Source: Alkalimonas sp.
GTDB taxonomy: Bacteria > Pseudomonadota > Gammaproteobacteria > Enterobacterales > Alteromonadaceae
NCBI RefSeq assembly: GCF_020831925.1
Contig: NZ_JAFIFQ010000026.1
Location: 1 to 52,150 of the forward strand
Direction of reading: 5' to 3'
Length of the DNA: 52,150 bases
Shown: one piece after another, positions 7,932 through 16,279 of the stretch
Layout of the letters: every line of letters starts with the position of its first letter
Numbering within the stretch: the stretch's first letter is position 1
Translations under genes and position numbers: made by a program
Notes under the pieces: model-generated
What the model was told of the DNA's origin: nothing
What the model saw: the letters and a program-made list of their open reading frames with translations, nothing else
Database searches by the model: none

Positions 7932-8956
7932 TGGATTCTGTCACTCAGGCCGCGCTTGGCGCAGCTGTCGCCGTTGCCGTCATGGGCAAGTCCACCCCGG
8001 TGAAAAAAGCAGCCTTGTGGGGGGCGGTTGCCGGCACCCTGCCCGATCTGGATGTGTTTATCCATTATGGTGATGACCTAAGCAATATGCTGCGCCATCG
8101 CGGCGAAAGCCATGCCATTTTTTACCAAACACTTTTCTCGCCACTTCTTGCCTGGCTGATTTGTCGCTGGCATCAGCAACAAGCCCTGTTCCTACGTTGG
8201 TGGTTGGCTATCTGGCTGGTACTGGTTACCCACAGCCTGCTGGATACCTTTACCACCTATGGCACCCAACTGGCACTGCCGTTTAGCAACTATCCCTTTG
8301 CGCTGGAAAGTATTTTTGTGATTGACCCGCTCTACACCCTGCCACTGCTGATTGGCGTTGGCCTGGCCTGGCGCTTACCCGGGTCTGGGCTTGGCTTTAA
8401 TAAGTTGGGGTTGCTGCTGTCTTCGCTCTACTTAGGCTGGGGCTTGCTGGCGCAGCAATGGGTGTTGTGGCAACTCGATCAGCAGCATCCCGAGCTGGCG
8501 CATTATGAGCGGCTGGTGCAGCCGACAGCGCTCAACACCCTGGTCTGGCGGGTTATTGTGATGGACGCAGAGGGCTATCGCGAAGGCTTTTATGCACTGA
8601 ATGATGGCAAAACTCTGATCGAGTTTCGTCAGCATGCCTTTCCAGAGCAAGCCAAAGCACTGAGCCAACTTCCGGCGGCGCAAGAACTCACCCGTTTCAG
8701 CCATGGCTTTATCGGTTATTTTCAACGCAGCCAGTTGCTCACTATGGCCGATTTACGGATGGGCATGCAGGGCAATTATGCGTTTGAATTCAGCCTGGCT
8801 TGCCAGCAAGGCACAGAGCTTAAACCGATAGCCGTAGTGCAATTGGATAAACCCTACCAGATGCTTGAGATTTGGGCCTGGGCCTTTCGTCGTTTTTGGC
8901 TGGAAGCCAGGCCACTCTCGGAGATCACAGTGCGCAGCCAGCCAGACTGCGACTGA
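7931..8956 (+). CDS. YdjM-family membrane metal-dependent hydrolase
   Basis: A 341-residue inner membrane protein of the YdjM/LexA-regulated hydrolase family (PF04307 type). The N-terminus MDSVTQAALGAAVAVAVMG is the family hallmark, followed by GTLPDLDV and LRHRGESHAIFY, whose Asp and His residues probably bind metal. A second His cluster is THSLLDTFTTYGTQLALPF. About four membrane helices occupy the first 190 residues; the C-terminal 150 residues are soluble. The E. coli relative is DNA-damage-inducible, but no LexA box was recognised here. It is coupled to the cupin gene upstream. Confidence 0.8.
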   Translation: MDSVTQAALGAAVAVAVMGKSTPVKKAALWGAVAGTLPDLDVFIHYGDDLSNMLRHRGESHAIFYQTLFSPLLAWLICRWHQQQALFLRWWLAIWLVLVTHSLLDTFTTYGTQLALPFSNYPFALESIFVIDPLYTLPLLIGVGLAWRLPGSGLGFNKLGLLLSSLYLGWGLLAQQWVLWQLDQQHPELAHYERLVQPTALNTLVWRVIVMDAEGYREGFYALNDGKTLIEFRQHAFPEQAKALSQLPAAQELTRFSHGFIGYFQRSQLLTMADLRMGMQGNYAFEFSLACQQGTELKPIAVVQLDKPYQMLEIWAWAFRRFWLEARPLSEITVRSQPDCD

Positions 8957-8985
8957 CTTACGGCCAGCTTTTGGCGGTTGCCAAA

Positions 8986-10629
8986 TCAGGCAAGCTCTAC
9001 CCGGTTGCGGCCATTGTGCTTGGCCTGATACAGCGCCTGATCGGCCCGGTCGATGTTCTCATCGGTCGATTGGCTGGTATCAACCCGGGCCAGACCGGCA
9101 CTGAAAGTACACTGAAACAACTGCTCCTGAGCACTGAAAGGAATGGCCTGGAACGACTGTCTTATACCATCGATAATGGTTTTGGCTTTTTTCAAAGAGC
9201 AATCCGGCAAGGCCAGTAAAAACTCTTCACCACCATAACGCCCTATCACATCGGTTTTGCGCAGTTTTTGTTGCAACAAATTCGCCAGGCTGCTGATGAC
9301 CTGGTCACCAACCAGGTGGCCGTACTGATCATTGACCCGCTTAAAGTGATCCAAGTCCAGCATCACTACAATCAATTCCTGCTTGCTGCGCTTGGCTTTG
9401 GCAATCTCATCGTTTAGTCGTTCTTTAACGGTGGCATGCTGTAGCAAGCCAGTCAGGCTGTCACGGGTCATCATCTCCGCCAGCTGTCTGGCACGTTGGG
9501 CTCGGGCAAACACTGTCACGGCCAAGGCCTGATCGGTAATGGGTTTGGATATGAAATCATCACCGGCTTTTACCAATGCATCCAGTTGGCGCTGACTATC
9601 TGTTTCTGACGATAGATAGACGATAGGCACCCCAAGCCATTCATCCTTGAAACGGATGATCTGCGCCAGCTCCGGGCCACTGCAATCAGGCATATTCACA
9701 TCCAGCAGAATGACATCAGGCTGAAAGCCCTGCAAACCTATCAACATCTTGGTGGGATCATTCACCACTTTGGCTTCCATACCAGCCTGCTCAATAATCA
9801 GCTGGTAATGCTGTGCCAGCATCACATCGTCGTCGACAATCAGGATCCGAAAACGCGCTTGCTGGCGCAGGGCCAGTAAACGCTGAATACGCAGCTCAAT
9901 GGCCGCTGCGTCCACCGGTTTGCTAAAGTAACCACCAGCACCCAAACGCACTGCTGTCAGATACTGGTTAAAACTTTCTTTTTCACCGACGACAAACAGT
10001 ACAGTGGGCTGTTGTTGATTTGCCAGCAATTGCTGCAACAGTTTTTTCAGCCCATCTGCCAGGCGGCTCTGCGGCATATCCAGCACCAGCACATCGGGCT
10101 CTTGCACAGCCACAGCTGCTTTTAACTCTTCCAATGTGCGGCAACTGACCACCTGATGACCAAAGGGATCCATCGCCGATGTCAGCTGTTTGCCAAGCTC
10201 ACCGTCTTTACTGAACACCAGGATATGCGCTTTGCGGGTAAATTCATCATCGGTCGCCTGAAACAGGGGTTCCGGCGCGACTTCGAGTACATAGCTGCTG
10301 TGGTTACTGAGCTCCTCTACCATCTGCAGAAACTGCTGCTTAAGCTCAGTTTCGGGCCGTACATCAATCTCCAGCCATGAATCAAGCTCCATTTCCAGCG
10401 CCTTAGCTTGCTGGCCAAGTTCTGGCATGCCAAAAGTACCTGCAGAGCCTGCCAGCGTATGGAAGCGCTGTTTCAGTGTTTTAGCGATGCTTTGCCAGCT
10501 GGTGTCGCTTACATCAAGCAACTGGCCTGCCATGGCGGTAATCTCCGGCCAATCCTGCTGCAAGCGCACCAAATAACTTTGTTGCAACGCTTCCAATTGC
10601 TGCTGAATCTGCTGTTGCGATGCTGGCAT
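8986..10629 (-). CDS. Hpt-REC-REC-GGDEF diguanylate cyclase response regulator
   Basis: A 547-residue signalling protein that should make cyclic di-GMP. The order is: an Hpt domain (about 1-115, with His57 in RFHTLAGSAGTFG), a first receiver (about 135-250), a second receiver (about 265-380) and a GGDEF domain (about 395-547) with GGEEF. An RKTD motif five residues before GGEEF is a product-inhibition I-site. The second receiver is complete (IVDDD, LLDVNMPD, SKPI). The first has the phospho-acceptor-like LDMPQ and SKPVD but lacks the paired acidic residues after its first strand, so it may not be phosphorylated. No cognate kinase is adjacent. Confidence 0.9.
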   Translation of the reverse strand: MPASQQQIQQQLEALQQSYLVRLQQDWPEITAMAGQLLDVSDTSWQSIAKTLKQRFHTLAGSAGTFGMPELGQQAKALEMELDSWLEIDVRPETELKQQFLQMVEELSNHSSYVLEVAPEPLFQATDDEFTRKAHILVFSKDGELGKQLTSAMDPFGHQVVSCRTLEELKAAVAVQEPDVLVLDMPQSRLADGLKKLLQQLLANQQQPTVLFVVGEKESFNQYLTAVRLGAGGYFSKPVDAAAIELRIQRLLALRQQARFRILIVDDDVMLAQHYQLIIEQAGMEAKVVNDPTKMLIGLQGFQPDVILLDVNMPDCSGPELAQIIRFKDEWLGVPIVYLSSETDSQRQLDALVKAGDDFISKPITDQALAVTVFARAQRARQLAEMMTRDSLTGLLQHATVKERLNDEIAKAKRSKQELIVVMLDLDHFKRVNDQYGHLVGDQVISSLANLLQQKLRKTDVIGRYGGEEFLLALPDCSLKKAKTIIDGIRQSFQAIPFSAQEQLFQCTFSAGLARVDTSQSTDENIDRADQALYQAKHNGRNRVELA

Positions 10630-10779
10630 TGCCTGCTCTTCATGAGAAAAAAACTACTTTGTAAAAAGTAGCGAATTTCCAGCCTAAAAGCCATTAAAAA
10701 TAAGTATTTCAAGATTTTTTCCTTAACCCCATAAGCCGGTAAAGTACAACTTAGCGTTTGCAGAAGTGGCAAGAAAGGC

Positions 10780-10807
10780 TTGCAAAGTGAACTTGAATAC
10801 TTATAAT
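10780..10807 (+). promoter_or_regulatory. strong sigma-70-type promoter for the magnesium group leader
   Basis: TTGCAA at 10780-10785, a 16-base spacer and a perfect TATAAT at 10802-10807. Transcription would begin near 10814, giving a leader of about 375 bases before the ATG at 11190. No other gene lies between. Confidence 0.65.
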
Positions 10808-10840
10808 GCGCCGCAACTTTAACCACTGCGGAGACCCATC

Positions 10841-10906
10841 GTGGGCGAACAACCTGGAAGTAGGCGTTGGTCTGTCGATTGTCAGTCAACACGAGGAATG
10901 TTTTAA
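10841..10906 (+). CDS. possible 21-residue leader peptide
   Basis: A GTG-started ORF inside the folded leader, with GCGGAG at 10828-10833 seven bases before it. The product would be MGEQPGSRRWSVDCQSTR followed by GMF. Its ribosome site lies in the left arm of the long-range stem and its stop falls just before the right arm, so translation would break that stem. This is the layout of a translation-dependent attenuator. It may equally be chance coding within an RNA element; codon evidence is too short to decide. Confidence 0.3.
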   Translation: MGEQPGSRRWSVDCQSTRGMF

Positions 10907-10929
10907 CGCTTCGCAGTCTGGTCTTTAGC

Positions 10930-10954
10930 ACTATTCTGCCAAGCGCAGAATAGT
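10930..10954 (+). terminator. 10-base-pair hairpin, possible attenuator
   Basis: ACTATTCTGC and GCAGAATAGT are perfectly complementary around a five-base loop, 23 bases after the stop of the possible leader peptide. It is followed by TATGTTAAG rather than a T-run, so termination would be inefficient or factor-dependent. Confidence 0.4.
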
Positions 10955-11189
10955 TATGTTAAGTAGACACTTTTGTCATACTCCTTTCATCTCTATTCAA
11001 TACCATCGGTTTATAGCAATTGCGTTAATCGCAATTGATTGTATCGCTTTGTCTGCTGCGCACTTGCGCTTGCTTATACAGCAGTAAACGGACCGAACCT
11101 TTCCTTTTGCTGAACTGGCGGCCACAGACTGCCTGACACACTCTGTTTTCTCATGCTGGCAACCGCTTCAACCGAAGAGGATAAGGCGC

Positions 11190-11903
11190 ATGTTGACTAA
11201 AAACCATGTAGCTTTGCGTGATGCAACCGTAGCCCCAACCAAATCGTTGTCTCTGACAGCTCTGGCCCTTGTTTTACTTGGTGTCAGCAGCCTGGCATAC
11301 GCCGGTCGTCCGATGATCACCGATGATGCCACCCTTGTCGACGACTGCCAGCTGGAAAGCTGGTGGCAGCGTAACCGTGGCCCCAATGAGTTTTGGCTGG
11401 CGCCGGCGTGCCAGCTGGCAGGCGTTGAATGGGGGTTTGGCTATGCCAGCCAAACCGCCGGTGCACCCGAATTGTATGAACTGGCAGCAAAAACCGAACT
11501 GCGCGTGCTGGAGCCAAACAACTGGGGCGCCACCCTTGGCTTTAGCCATGGTTTTGCGCAAGGGAGCTTTCGCGGCGATCAGCATCTCAACCTGGCTGTT
11601 ACGCACAGTTTTGCCGACGATGCCTGGCTGCTGCACAGCAATCTTGGCTATGCCAGCAACCGCGATAGCCGCAATGAATGGACTGCTGGTGTGGCGCTGG
11701 AGCGTGAAGTATTCAACAACCACTGGGCTTTTGTTGAAGTTTTCCGTGAGACAGCTGGCCGGCCCTTTTACCAGCTGGGCTATCGCTTTGAGCCCAAAGC
11801 TGAGCGGCTGCAGCTGGATATCAGCTATGGCAACCGGCTCAGCAGCAGCGCCAATGAGCACTGGGTCAGTGCTGGCTTTGTCTTTTACTTCACCGCCTTT
11901 TAA
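11190..11903 (+). CDS. predicted outer membrane or exported beta-strand-rich protein
   Basis: A 237-residue protein of unknown function. A long signal sequence ends at about residue 38 (LTALALVLLGVSSLAYA-G). The mature protein begins GRPMITDDATLVDDCQLESWWQ and continues in alternating polar/aromatic strands (WGATLGFSHGF, HLNLAVTHSF, WLLHSNLGYASN, QLDISYGNRL), ending in an aromatic strand with a terminal Phe (SAGFVFYFTAF), which is the usual signature of an outer membrane barrel. Two cysteines are in the N-terminal part. It lies 15 bases before mgtE, so a link to divalent cation uptake is inferred from context only. Confidence 0.7.
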   Translation: MLTKNHVALRDATVAPTKSLSLTALALVLLGVSSLAYAGRPMITDDATLVDDCQLESWWQRNRGPNEFWLAPACQLAGVEWGFGYASQTAGAPELYELAAKTELRVLEPNNWGATLGFSHGFAQGSFRGDQHLNLAVTHSFADDAWLLHSNLGYASNRDSRNEWTAGVALEREVFNNHWAFVEVFRETAGRPFYQLGYRFEPKAERLQLDISYGNRLSSSANEHWVSAGFVFYFTAF

Positions 11904-11918
11904 GCAGGGAGAGATATC

Positions 11919-13271
11919 ATGAATGCACAAGATTTGATTTTTAACCTGCGCACCGTTTTGCTCAGCAAAGACAAAGACGATATGGCGCAACTGGTCAGCC
12001 GTTGCCACCCGGCCGATATTGGCGCAGTGCTCAGCAGCTTTACGGTAGCGCAAATTGCCCAGTTACTTAGCCTGACGCCGGTCGAAGAACGTGCCCTGCT
12101 GTTTGGCTACCTACCAAAAGAGCTGGAAGCTGAGATTGTACCCAGCCTGGAATCAAAAGCGCTGGGAGAGCTGTTCTTGCATATGGCCTCGGATGAGCGG
12201 GCCGATTTGTTCAATCTGCTGCCGGAAGACCAGCAAGGGCGTCTGCTGCCGGTATTGGCTAAAGCAGAGCGGGAAGATATCCGCAAACTGGCGGCCTATG
12301 GAGAAGACAAGGTCGGCTCTGTGATGACATCCGACTATGCCTTGCTGGATGCCAAACGCACCGCCAAAGAAGGCATTGCACAGCTACGTAAAGCCGCGCC
12401 GGATACAGAAACCATCTATCAGGCTTATGTAGTCGACTCCGATCGCCGTCTGGTGGGCACTGTGTCGCTTAAAGATCTGATTATGGCCGATGAAAGCGCC
12501 ATTATCGGTGATTTTATGACCCATGATCCGGTGTATGTCAAAGCGGATGCGCCGCGGGAAGTGGCCTCGCAGATGATCGCCAAGTACGACCTGATTGCAC
12601 TGCCGGTCACCAATGGTGGTGACAAGCTGGTTGGTATCGTGACCTACGACGATGCGATGGATGTGGCAGCTGAAGAAGCCACGACCGATTTTCGTAAAGT
12701 CGGTGCGGTCAGTGAAATTGTTGGCAACATCAAGGATGCATCCATCAACTTGCTGTACCGTAAGCGGGTGTTCTGGCTGGTGTTGCTGGTATTTGGCAAT
12801 ATCTTCTCTGGCGCAGGCATTGCCTACTTTGAAGACACCATTGAAGCGTACATTGCGCTGGTGTTCTTCCTGCCCTTGCTGGTAGACAGTGGCGGTAATG
12901 CCGGCTCTCAGGCTGCAACCCTGATGGTACGGGCGATGGCAACCGGCGAAGTCATGATAAAAGACTGGGCCAAAATGCTGGGCAAAGAGTTTGTCGTAGC
13001 AGGCCTGCTCGGCCTGACCATGGCACTGGCAGTATCCACCCTTGGCTTTTGGCGTGGTGGTCCTGAAATTGCCCTGGTTGTTGCTCTGACCATGCAAATC
13101 GTGGTGGTGGTAGGTAGCGTAATTGGCATGTCACTGCCGTTTTTGCTCAGCCGCTTTAAGCTGGACCCGGCAGCTGCCAGTGCGCCGCTCATTACCTCGA
13201 TTGCAGATGCCTGTGGTGTGATCATTTACTTTGCCATGGCCACCTGGATTCTGGATATCCCGGTCGGCTAA
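11919..13271 (+). CDS. mgtE: MgtE-type magnesium channel
   Basis: Magnesium (and possibly cobalt) channel of the inner membrane. The 450-residue protein has the MgtE N-domain (about 1-130, helical repeats with LPKELEAEIV and LLPEDQQGRLLPVL), two CBS domains (about 130-255, with GSVMTSDYALLD and IIGDFMTHDPVYV) that gate the channel by cytosolic magnesium, and a C-terminal pore domain with five helices (about 280-450) including VDSGGNAGSQ, the family's most conserved pore motif. The length is normal. GGAGAGAT precedes the ATG. It is in an operon with the barrel-like protein upstream. Confidence 0.96.
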   Translation: MNAQDLIFNLRTVLLSKDKDDMAQLVSRCHPADIGAVLSSFTVAQIAQLLSLTPVEERALLFGYLPKELEAEIVPSLESKALGELFLHMASDERADLFNLLPEDQQGRLLPVLAKAEREDIRKLAAYGEDKVGSVMTSDYALLDAKRTAKEGIAQLRKAAPDTETIYQAYVVDSDRRLVGTVSLKDLIMADESAIIGDFMTHDPVYVKADAPREVASQMIAKYDLIALPVTNGGDKLVGIVTYDDAMDVAAEEATTDFRKVGAVSEIVGNIKDASINLLYRKRVFWLVLLVFGNIFSGAGIAYFEDTIEAYIALVFFLPLLVDSGGNAGSQAATLMVRAMATGEVMIKDWAKMLGKEFVVAGLLGLTMALAVSTLGFWRGGPEIALVVALTMQIVVVVGSVIGMSLPFLLSRFKLDPAAASAPLITSIADACGVIIYFAMATWILDIPVG

Positions 13272-13301
13272 GCGTCATCAAACGGCAATAGCCTCGTTGT
13301 G

Positions 13302-13338
13302 CACTGCCGTGCCGGCTCCCAACCCCGGTTCGGCAGTG
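13302..13338 (+). terminator. GC-rich hairpin between mgtE and the mgtC-like gene
   Basis: CACTGCCG at 13302-13309 pairs with CGGCAGTG at 13331-13338, and an inner GCCGG/CCGGT adds to the stem. There is no T-run. It may reduce read-through or stabilise the mgtE message. Confidence 0.45.
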
Positions 13339-13413
13339 GTTCTCCGGGATGCACATTGCGATCGCATCAAACACTCACTCAGCCGTAGATGGCTCAGAAT
13401 ATAGGAGAACGCC

Positions 13414-14130
13414 ATGCTCGCAATACAAAACATACAACTGATCCCATTGCTCGACAGCCTGATAAGCCTGGTCGTAGCCTTTGTACTTGGCTCTTTAATC
13501 GGATTAGAGCGTCAGTACCGGCAGCGCACTGCTGGTCTTCGCACCAATGCGTTGGTTGCAGTCGGGGCCGCAATCTTTGTTGATATCGCCTTTAACCTGA
13601 ATGGCGCCCAAAGCGCTGCTCATGTCATTGCTTATGTGGTATCCGGCGTTGGATTTCTGGGCGCGGGTGTCATTATGCGGGAGCAAGGCAATATTCGCGG
13701 TATCAATACTGCGGCTACCCTGTGGGGCTCCGCAGCCATCGGCGCCAGTGCCGGTGCCAGCCTGCTGCCACAGGCCATCCTGGGAACACTATTTGTACTG
13801 GCAGCCAATACCCTGCTGCGGCCCATCGTCAATCAAATCAACCGTCAACCCATCGATGTGGCGTCGACAGAAGTAACCTACATCCTGCATGTCATTGCGG
13901 ATAAACAGCAGCAAAAACATGCCGTAGATGTGGTAGAGCTGGTACTGGAAGCTGCCAGACTACCGGCAAGGGGCATGGAAGTCGCGCCATTTGGCAATGA
14001 CGATATCGAAATTGAAGCCATGCTGGCCAGCATTTCGATTGATGGGGATGAACTTGATCGCATCAGTAAAAAACTACTGAACAAGCCCTTTATCACTCAG
14101 GCGTACTGGAGCACCAGTACGTCGGAGTAA
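13414..14130 (+). CDS. MgtC/SapB-family membrane protein
   Basis: A 238-residue inner membrane protein. The N-terminal half is the MgtC/SapB domain with LGSLIGLERQYRQRTAGLRTNALVAVG, the family's signature, followed by GVGFLGAGVI and NTAATLWGSAAIG; about five helices to residue 135. The C-terminal 100 residues form a soluble, ACT-like domain. MgtC of Salmonella helps growth in low magnesium and inhibits the F-ATPase, while many other members have unknown roles. AGGAGAACGCC directly precedes the ATG. Its place after mgtE supports a magnesium link. Confidence 0.85.
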   Translation: MLAIQNIQLIPLLDSLISLVVAFVLGSLIGLERQYRQRTAGLRTNALVAVGAAIFVDIAFNLNGAQSAAHVIAYVVSGVGFLGAGVIMREQGNIRGINTAATLWGSAAIGASAGASLLPQAILGTLFVLAANTLLRPIVNQINRQPIDVASTEVTYILHVIADKQQQKHAVDVVELVLEAARLPARGMEVAPFGNDDIEIEAMLASISIDGDELDRISKKLLNKPFITQAYWSTSTSE

Positions 14131-14283
14131 ACCTCAACACGAGGCAGCCTTCAAATTCCTCAGCGTCTGCCAGGCAGCCGCTGCGGACACAGCGAAGCAA
14201 TCAAATATCACATTTTTATCAAGCCAGTGTTCTTGTTCTGTCGTTATACTCGCAATTGAGTTGTATCGAATAAAGGAATATTG

Positions 14284-15039
14284 ATGAAATTCTCAGTATC
14301 TTGCGTGCTGCTGTGTTTTGGCCTGCTGCTGAGCTCCCCCCTGCAAGCCGAGCGTATCCTGCTGGCCAGCAGCAATTACCACCCCCACTATGCTGCAGAC
14401 TTACCACAACAAGGTGTAGTGACTGAAATCATCCGCCAGGCCTTTACGCTGCAAGGCATTCAGATTGACGTGGAATTTATGCCCTTTGGCCGCGCACTGC
14501 ACGAGGCAAAAATGGGGCATTATGCGGGCCTGATCGCCGCCTGGTACAATGAAGACAGAGTCGAGCACTTTTTGTACTCGCAACCGATGTACGCCAATCA
14601 AATCGTATTTTTTAAACGCCGAGCCATGCCACTGGAGTTCCGCAACTACCAGCAACTGGCTGAATCGCGCTTTCGTTTAGGCGTGGTACAAGGCTATGCA
14701 CAACCGGAAGGTTTAATCCGTGCACGATTAAATACCATTGCAGTTGCCAGTGATGAGCAAGCATTTCGGATGCTGGCACTGGAGCGGGTCGATTTGGTAC
14801 CCTCGGATAAGCTCAACGGTCTCTACCTGCTGCAAACCTTGCTGCCTGAATACGCCGATGACATTGTGTACATGGAGCCCGTCCTGGAGCAGCGGCCAAT
14901 GTATCTGGTGCTCTCCAAGCAGGATCCTCGTTCTGAGGAGTTGATGGAGCGCTTCAATCGTGGCCTGCAACAGTTACAGGCCAGCAATCAATACCGCACC
15001 ATCTTACAAAGCTTACTGCCCGCTACAGACGCACACTAA
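14284..15039 (+). CDS. periplasmic amino-acid-type substrate-binding protein (SBP_bac_3 family)
   Basis: A 251-residue exported protein (signal peptide ending SSPLQA-E) of the family-3 solute-binding fold. It shows the fold's usual pieces: ILLASSNYHPHYAADLPQQGVVTEIIRQAF at the first lobe, the PFGRALHEAKMG hinge region, and LGVVQGYAQPEGLI at the start of the second lobe. Many such orphan proteins are sensors or bind peptides or amino acids; none of its own permease genes is adjacent. AAAGGA lies eight bases before the ATG. Its 3' end overlaps by 17 bases with the convergent permease gene. Confidence 0.78.
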   Translation: MKFSVSCVLLCFGLLLSSPLQAERILLASSNYHPHYAADLPQQGVVTEIIRQAFTLQGIQIDVEFMPFGRALHEAKMGHYAGLIAAWYNEDRVEHFLYSQPMYANQIVFFKRRAMPLEFRNYQQLAESRFRLGVVQGYAQPEGLIRARLNTIAVASDEQAFRMLALERVDLVPSDKLNGLYLLQTLLPEYADDIVYMEPVLEQRPMYLVLSKQDPRSEELMERFNRGLQQLQASNQYRTILQSLLPATDAH

Positions 15040-16279
15040 GGCCATCGGTCAGCGCTCGGCGGTACGCCAGCCAGGAAGGAATACAGCCCAGCAGCAGCGC
15101 CAGCCCAAGCACCAGTCCCATCAATTGCAGGCTGCTTTCCCGGATCGGGTTCAAACCGATAAACAAGCCATAGCGACTGGCCAGCAAATCCTGACCAAAC
15201 CAGAGCCCGACCATCAATACCGCCATCGCCAGCAACAAAGAGACCAGCGTTATCAACAAGACTTCCAGCTGCACCAGCCAGAACAGGGTACGTGGATGGG
15301 CACCTACCGCTCGTAAAATAGCAATCTCCCGCTGCCGCTCTTTCATCGAAGCGAGCAGTGTGGTCGTCATACCCACCAGCCCGGCCAGCAGCACCAACAC
15401 AGTGATCACCAGCAGCAAACGCTCCACCATGCTGAGCATCTGCCAGAGCTCTGCCAGAGCAACGCCGGGTAAAATGGCCGTTAAAGGCTCACCGCGAAAC
15501 TCATTGATTTGCCGTTGCACCAAAAAAGTGGCGGCCCGGGAGTTCAGCCCCACCAGAAAAGCCGTAATGGCTTTAGGCGTTAAGTCCATCTCCAGTGCCT
15601 GCTCGGCACTCACCCGACGACCTGGCATAGGCGCCCCTTGCTGCCAGTCAATATGAATCGCTTCAATCCCTTCCAAGCTGACATGCACGCTCTGGTCGAC
15701 TGGCGTCCCGGTTGGAGCCAGGATGCCAACTACGGTAAAAGGTTTATCTTTATGTTCGCTAAAACTAACCTGGCCAATACCGTGGGCCAGCACGATCTCC
15801 TGCCCTAACTGATAACCAAGCCGTGCGGCAACCTCGGAACCCAGCACAGTGTCGTATACGTCGTCGAAAATTTCGCCTTGCGCCAATTGCAGCTGTTGCT
15901 GACCAGCGTAGCGGTAAAACTCGAAGTAATCCTGATTGGTGCCTACCACCCGGTAGCCACGGTGTGAGTCACCCAGCGAAATCGGAATAGTCCAGGCAAT
16001 CTGCGGGTGACGCTGAATGCGCTGGTACGACTCCCAGCTGATATTGGCGGTAGCATTACCAATACGGAAAATAGAATACAACAGTAAGTTCAGTTGGCCA
16101 GAGCGGGCGCCAACAATCAGATCCGTACCGGAGACCGTACTGGTAAAGCTGTTCTTGGCTTCATGACGCAAGTGATCAATACCAAGCAGCAAGCTGATGC
16201 TAATGACCAGGGATAACACCGTCATCAGCACGGTACCCCGGCGATTCCAAAGACTTAAACGCGCCAGTTTGATCAGCAT
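15023..16279 (-). CDS. FtsX/MacB-type ABC transporter permease of the zinc group
   Basis: A 418-residue membrane subunit with the LolC/MacB layout: one N-terminal helix (about 15-38), a large periplasmic domain (about 40-285, MacB_PCD type), then an FtsX domain with three helices (about 290-410), ending in the cytoplasmic side sequence AYRRALTDGLSVRL. Such permeases do not import ions directly; they extrude or transmit force. Its start overlaps the ATPase stop by seven bases. With the DUF3299 and ZrgA-like genes nearby the locus resembles the Zur-regulated zrg cluster of Vibrio cholerae, which I recall as also having an ABC pair. Confidence 0.82.
   Translation of the reverse strand: MLIKLARLSLWNRRGTVLMTVLSLVISISLLLGIDHLRHEAKNSFTSTVSGTDLIVGARSGQLNLLLYSIFRIGNATANISWESYQRIQRHPQIAWTIPISLGDSHRGYRVVGTNQDYFEFYRYAGQQQLQLAQGEIFDDVYDTVLGSEVAARLGYQLGQEIVLAHGIGQVSFSEHKDKPFTVVGILAPTGTPVDQSVHVSLEGIEAIHIDWQQGAPMPGRRVSAEQALEMDLTPKAITAFLVGLNSRAATFLVQRQINEFRGEPLTAILPGVALAELWQMLSMVERLLLVITVLVLLAGLVGMTTTLLASMKERQREIAILRAVGAHPRTLFWLVQLEVLLITLVSLLLAMAVLMVGLWFGQDLLASRYGLFIGLNPIRESSLQLMGLVLGLALLLGCIPSWLAYRRALTDGLSVRL

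Larger units (their letters stand above)
10814..11189 (+). promoter_or_regulatory. long structured 5' leader upstream of the OMP-mgtE-mgtC genes
   Basis: This is most of the 560-base gap. Three structures can be read. ACTGCGGAG at 10825-10833 pairs fully with CTTCGCAGT at 10909-10917 (one G-U), closing an 80-base domain that contains smaller stems such as CCCA-TCG-TGGG. A 10-base-pair hairpin follows at 10930-10954. A palindrome CAATTGCG-TTAAT-CGCAATTG lies at 11017-11037. Further on, CTGCTG and CAGCAG can pair around GCGCA-CT-TGCGC (about 11060-11085). Leaders of this kind control magnesium genes in enteric bacteria, but no known riboswitch class is identified here. The 150 bases at 10630-10779 hold nothing recognisable. 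Confidence 0.45.

Noticed and set aside
10841-10906. GGAAGTAGG in the leader resembles the core of the glutamine riboswitch (glnA/Downstream-peptide class)
   Set aside because: The flanking P1 stem (CGTTC/GAACG type) and the CGAAGGAACG end cannot be formed here, and the downstream genes are for magnesium, not nitrogen.
11274-12053. 259-codon minus-strand frame across the barrel-like gene and mgtE
   Set aside because: It spans two well-supported genes on the other strand and shows no domain pattern.
12384-13097. 237-codon minus-strand frame inside mgtE
   Set aside because: It lies wholly inside the conserved CBS and pore region of mgtE, so it is a coding shadow.
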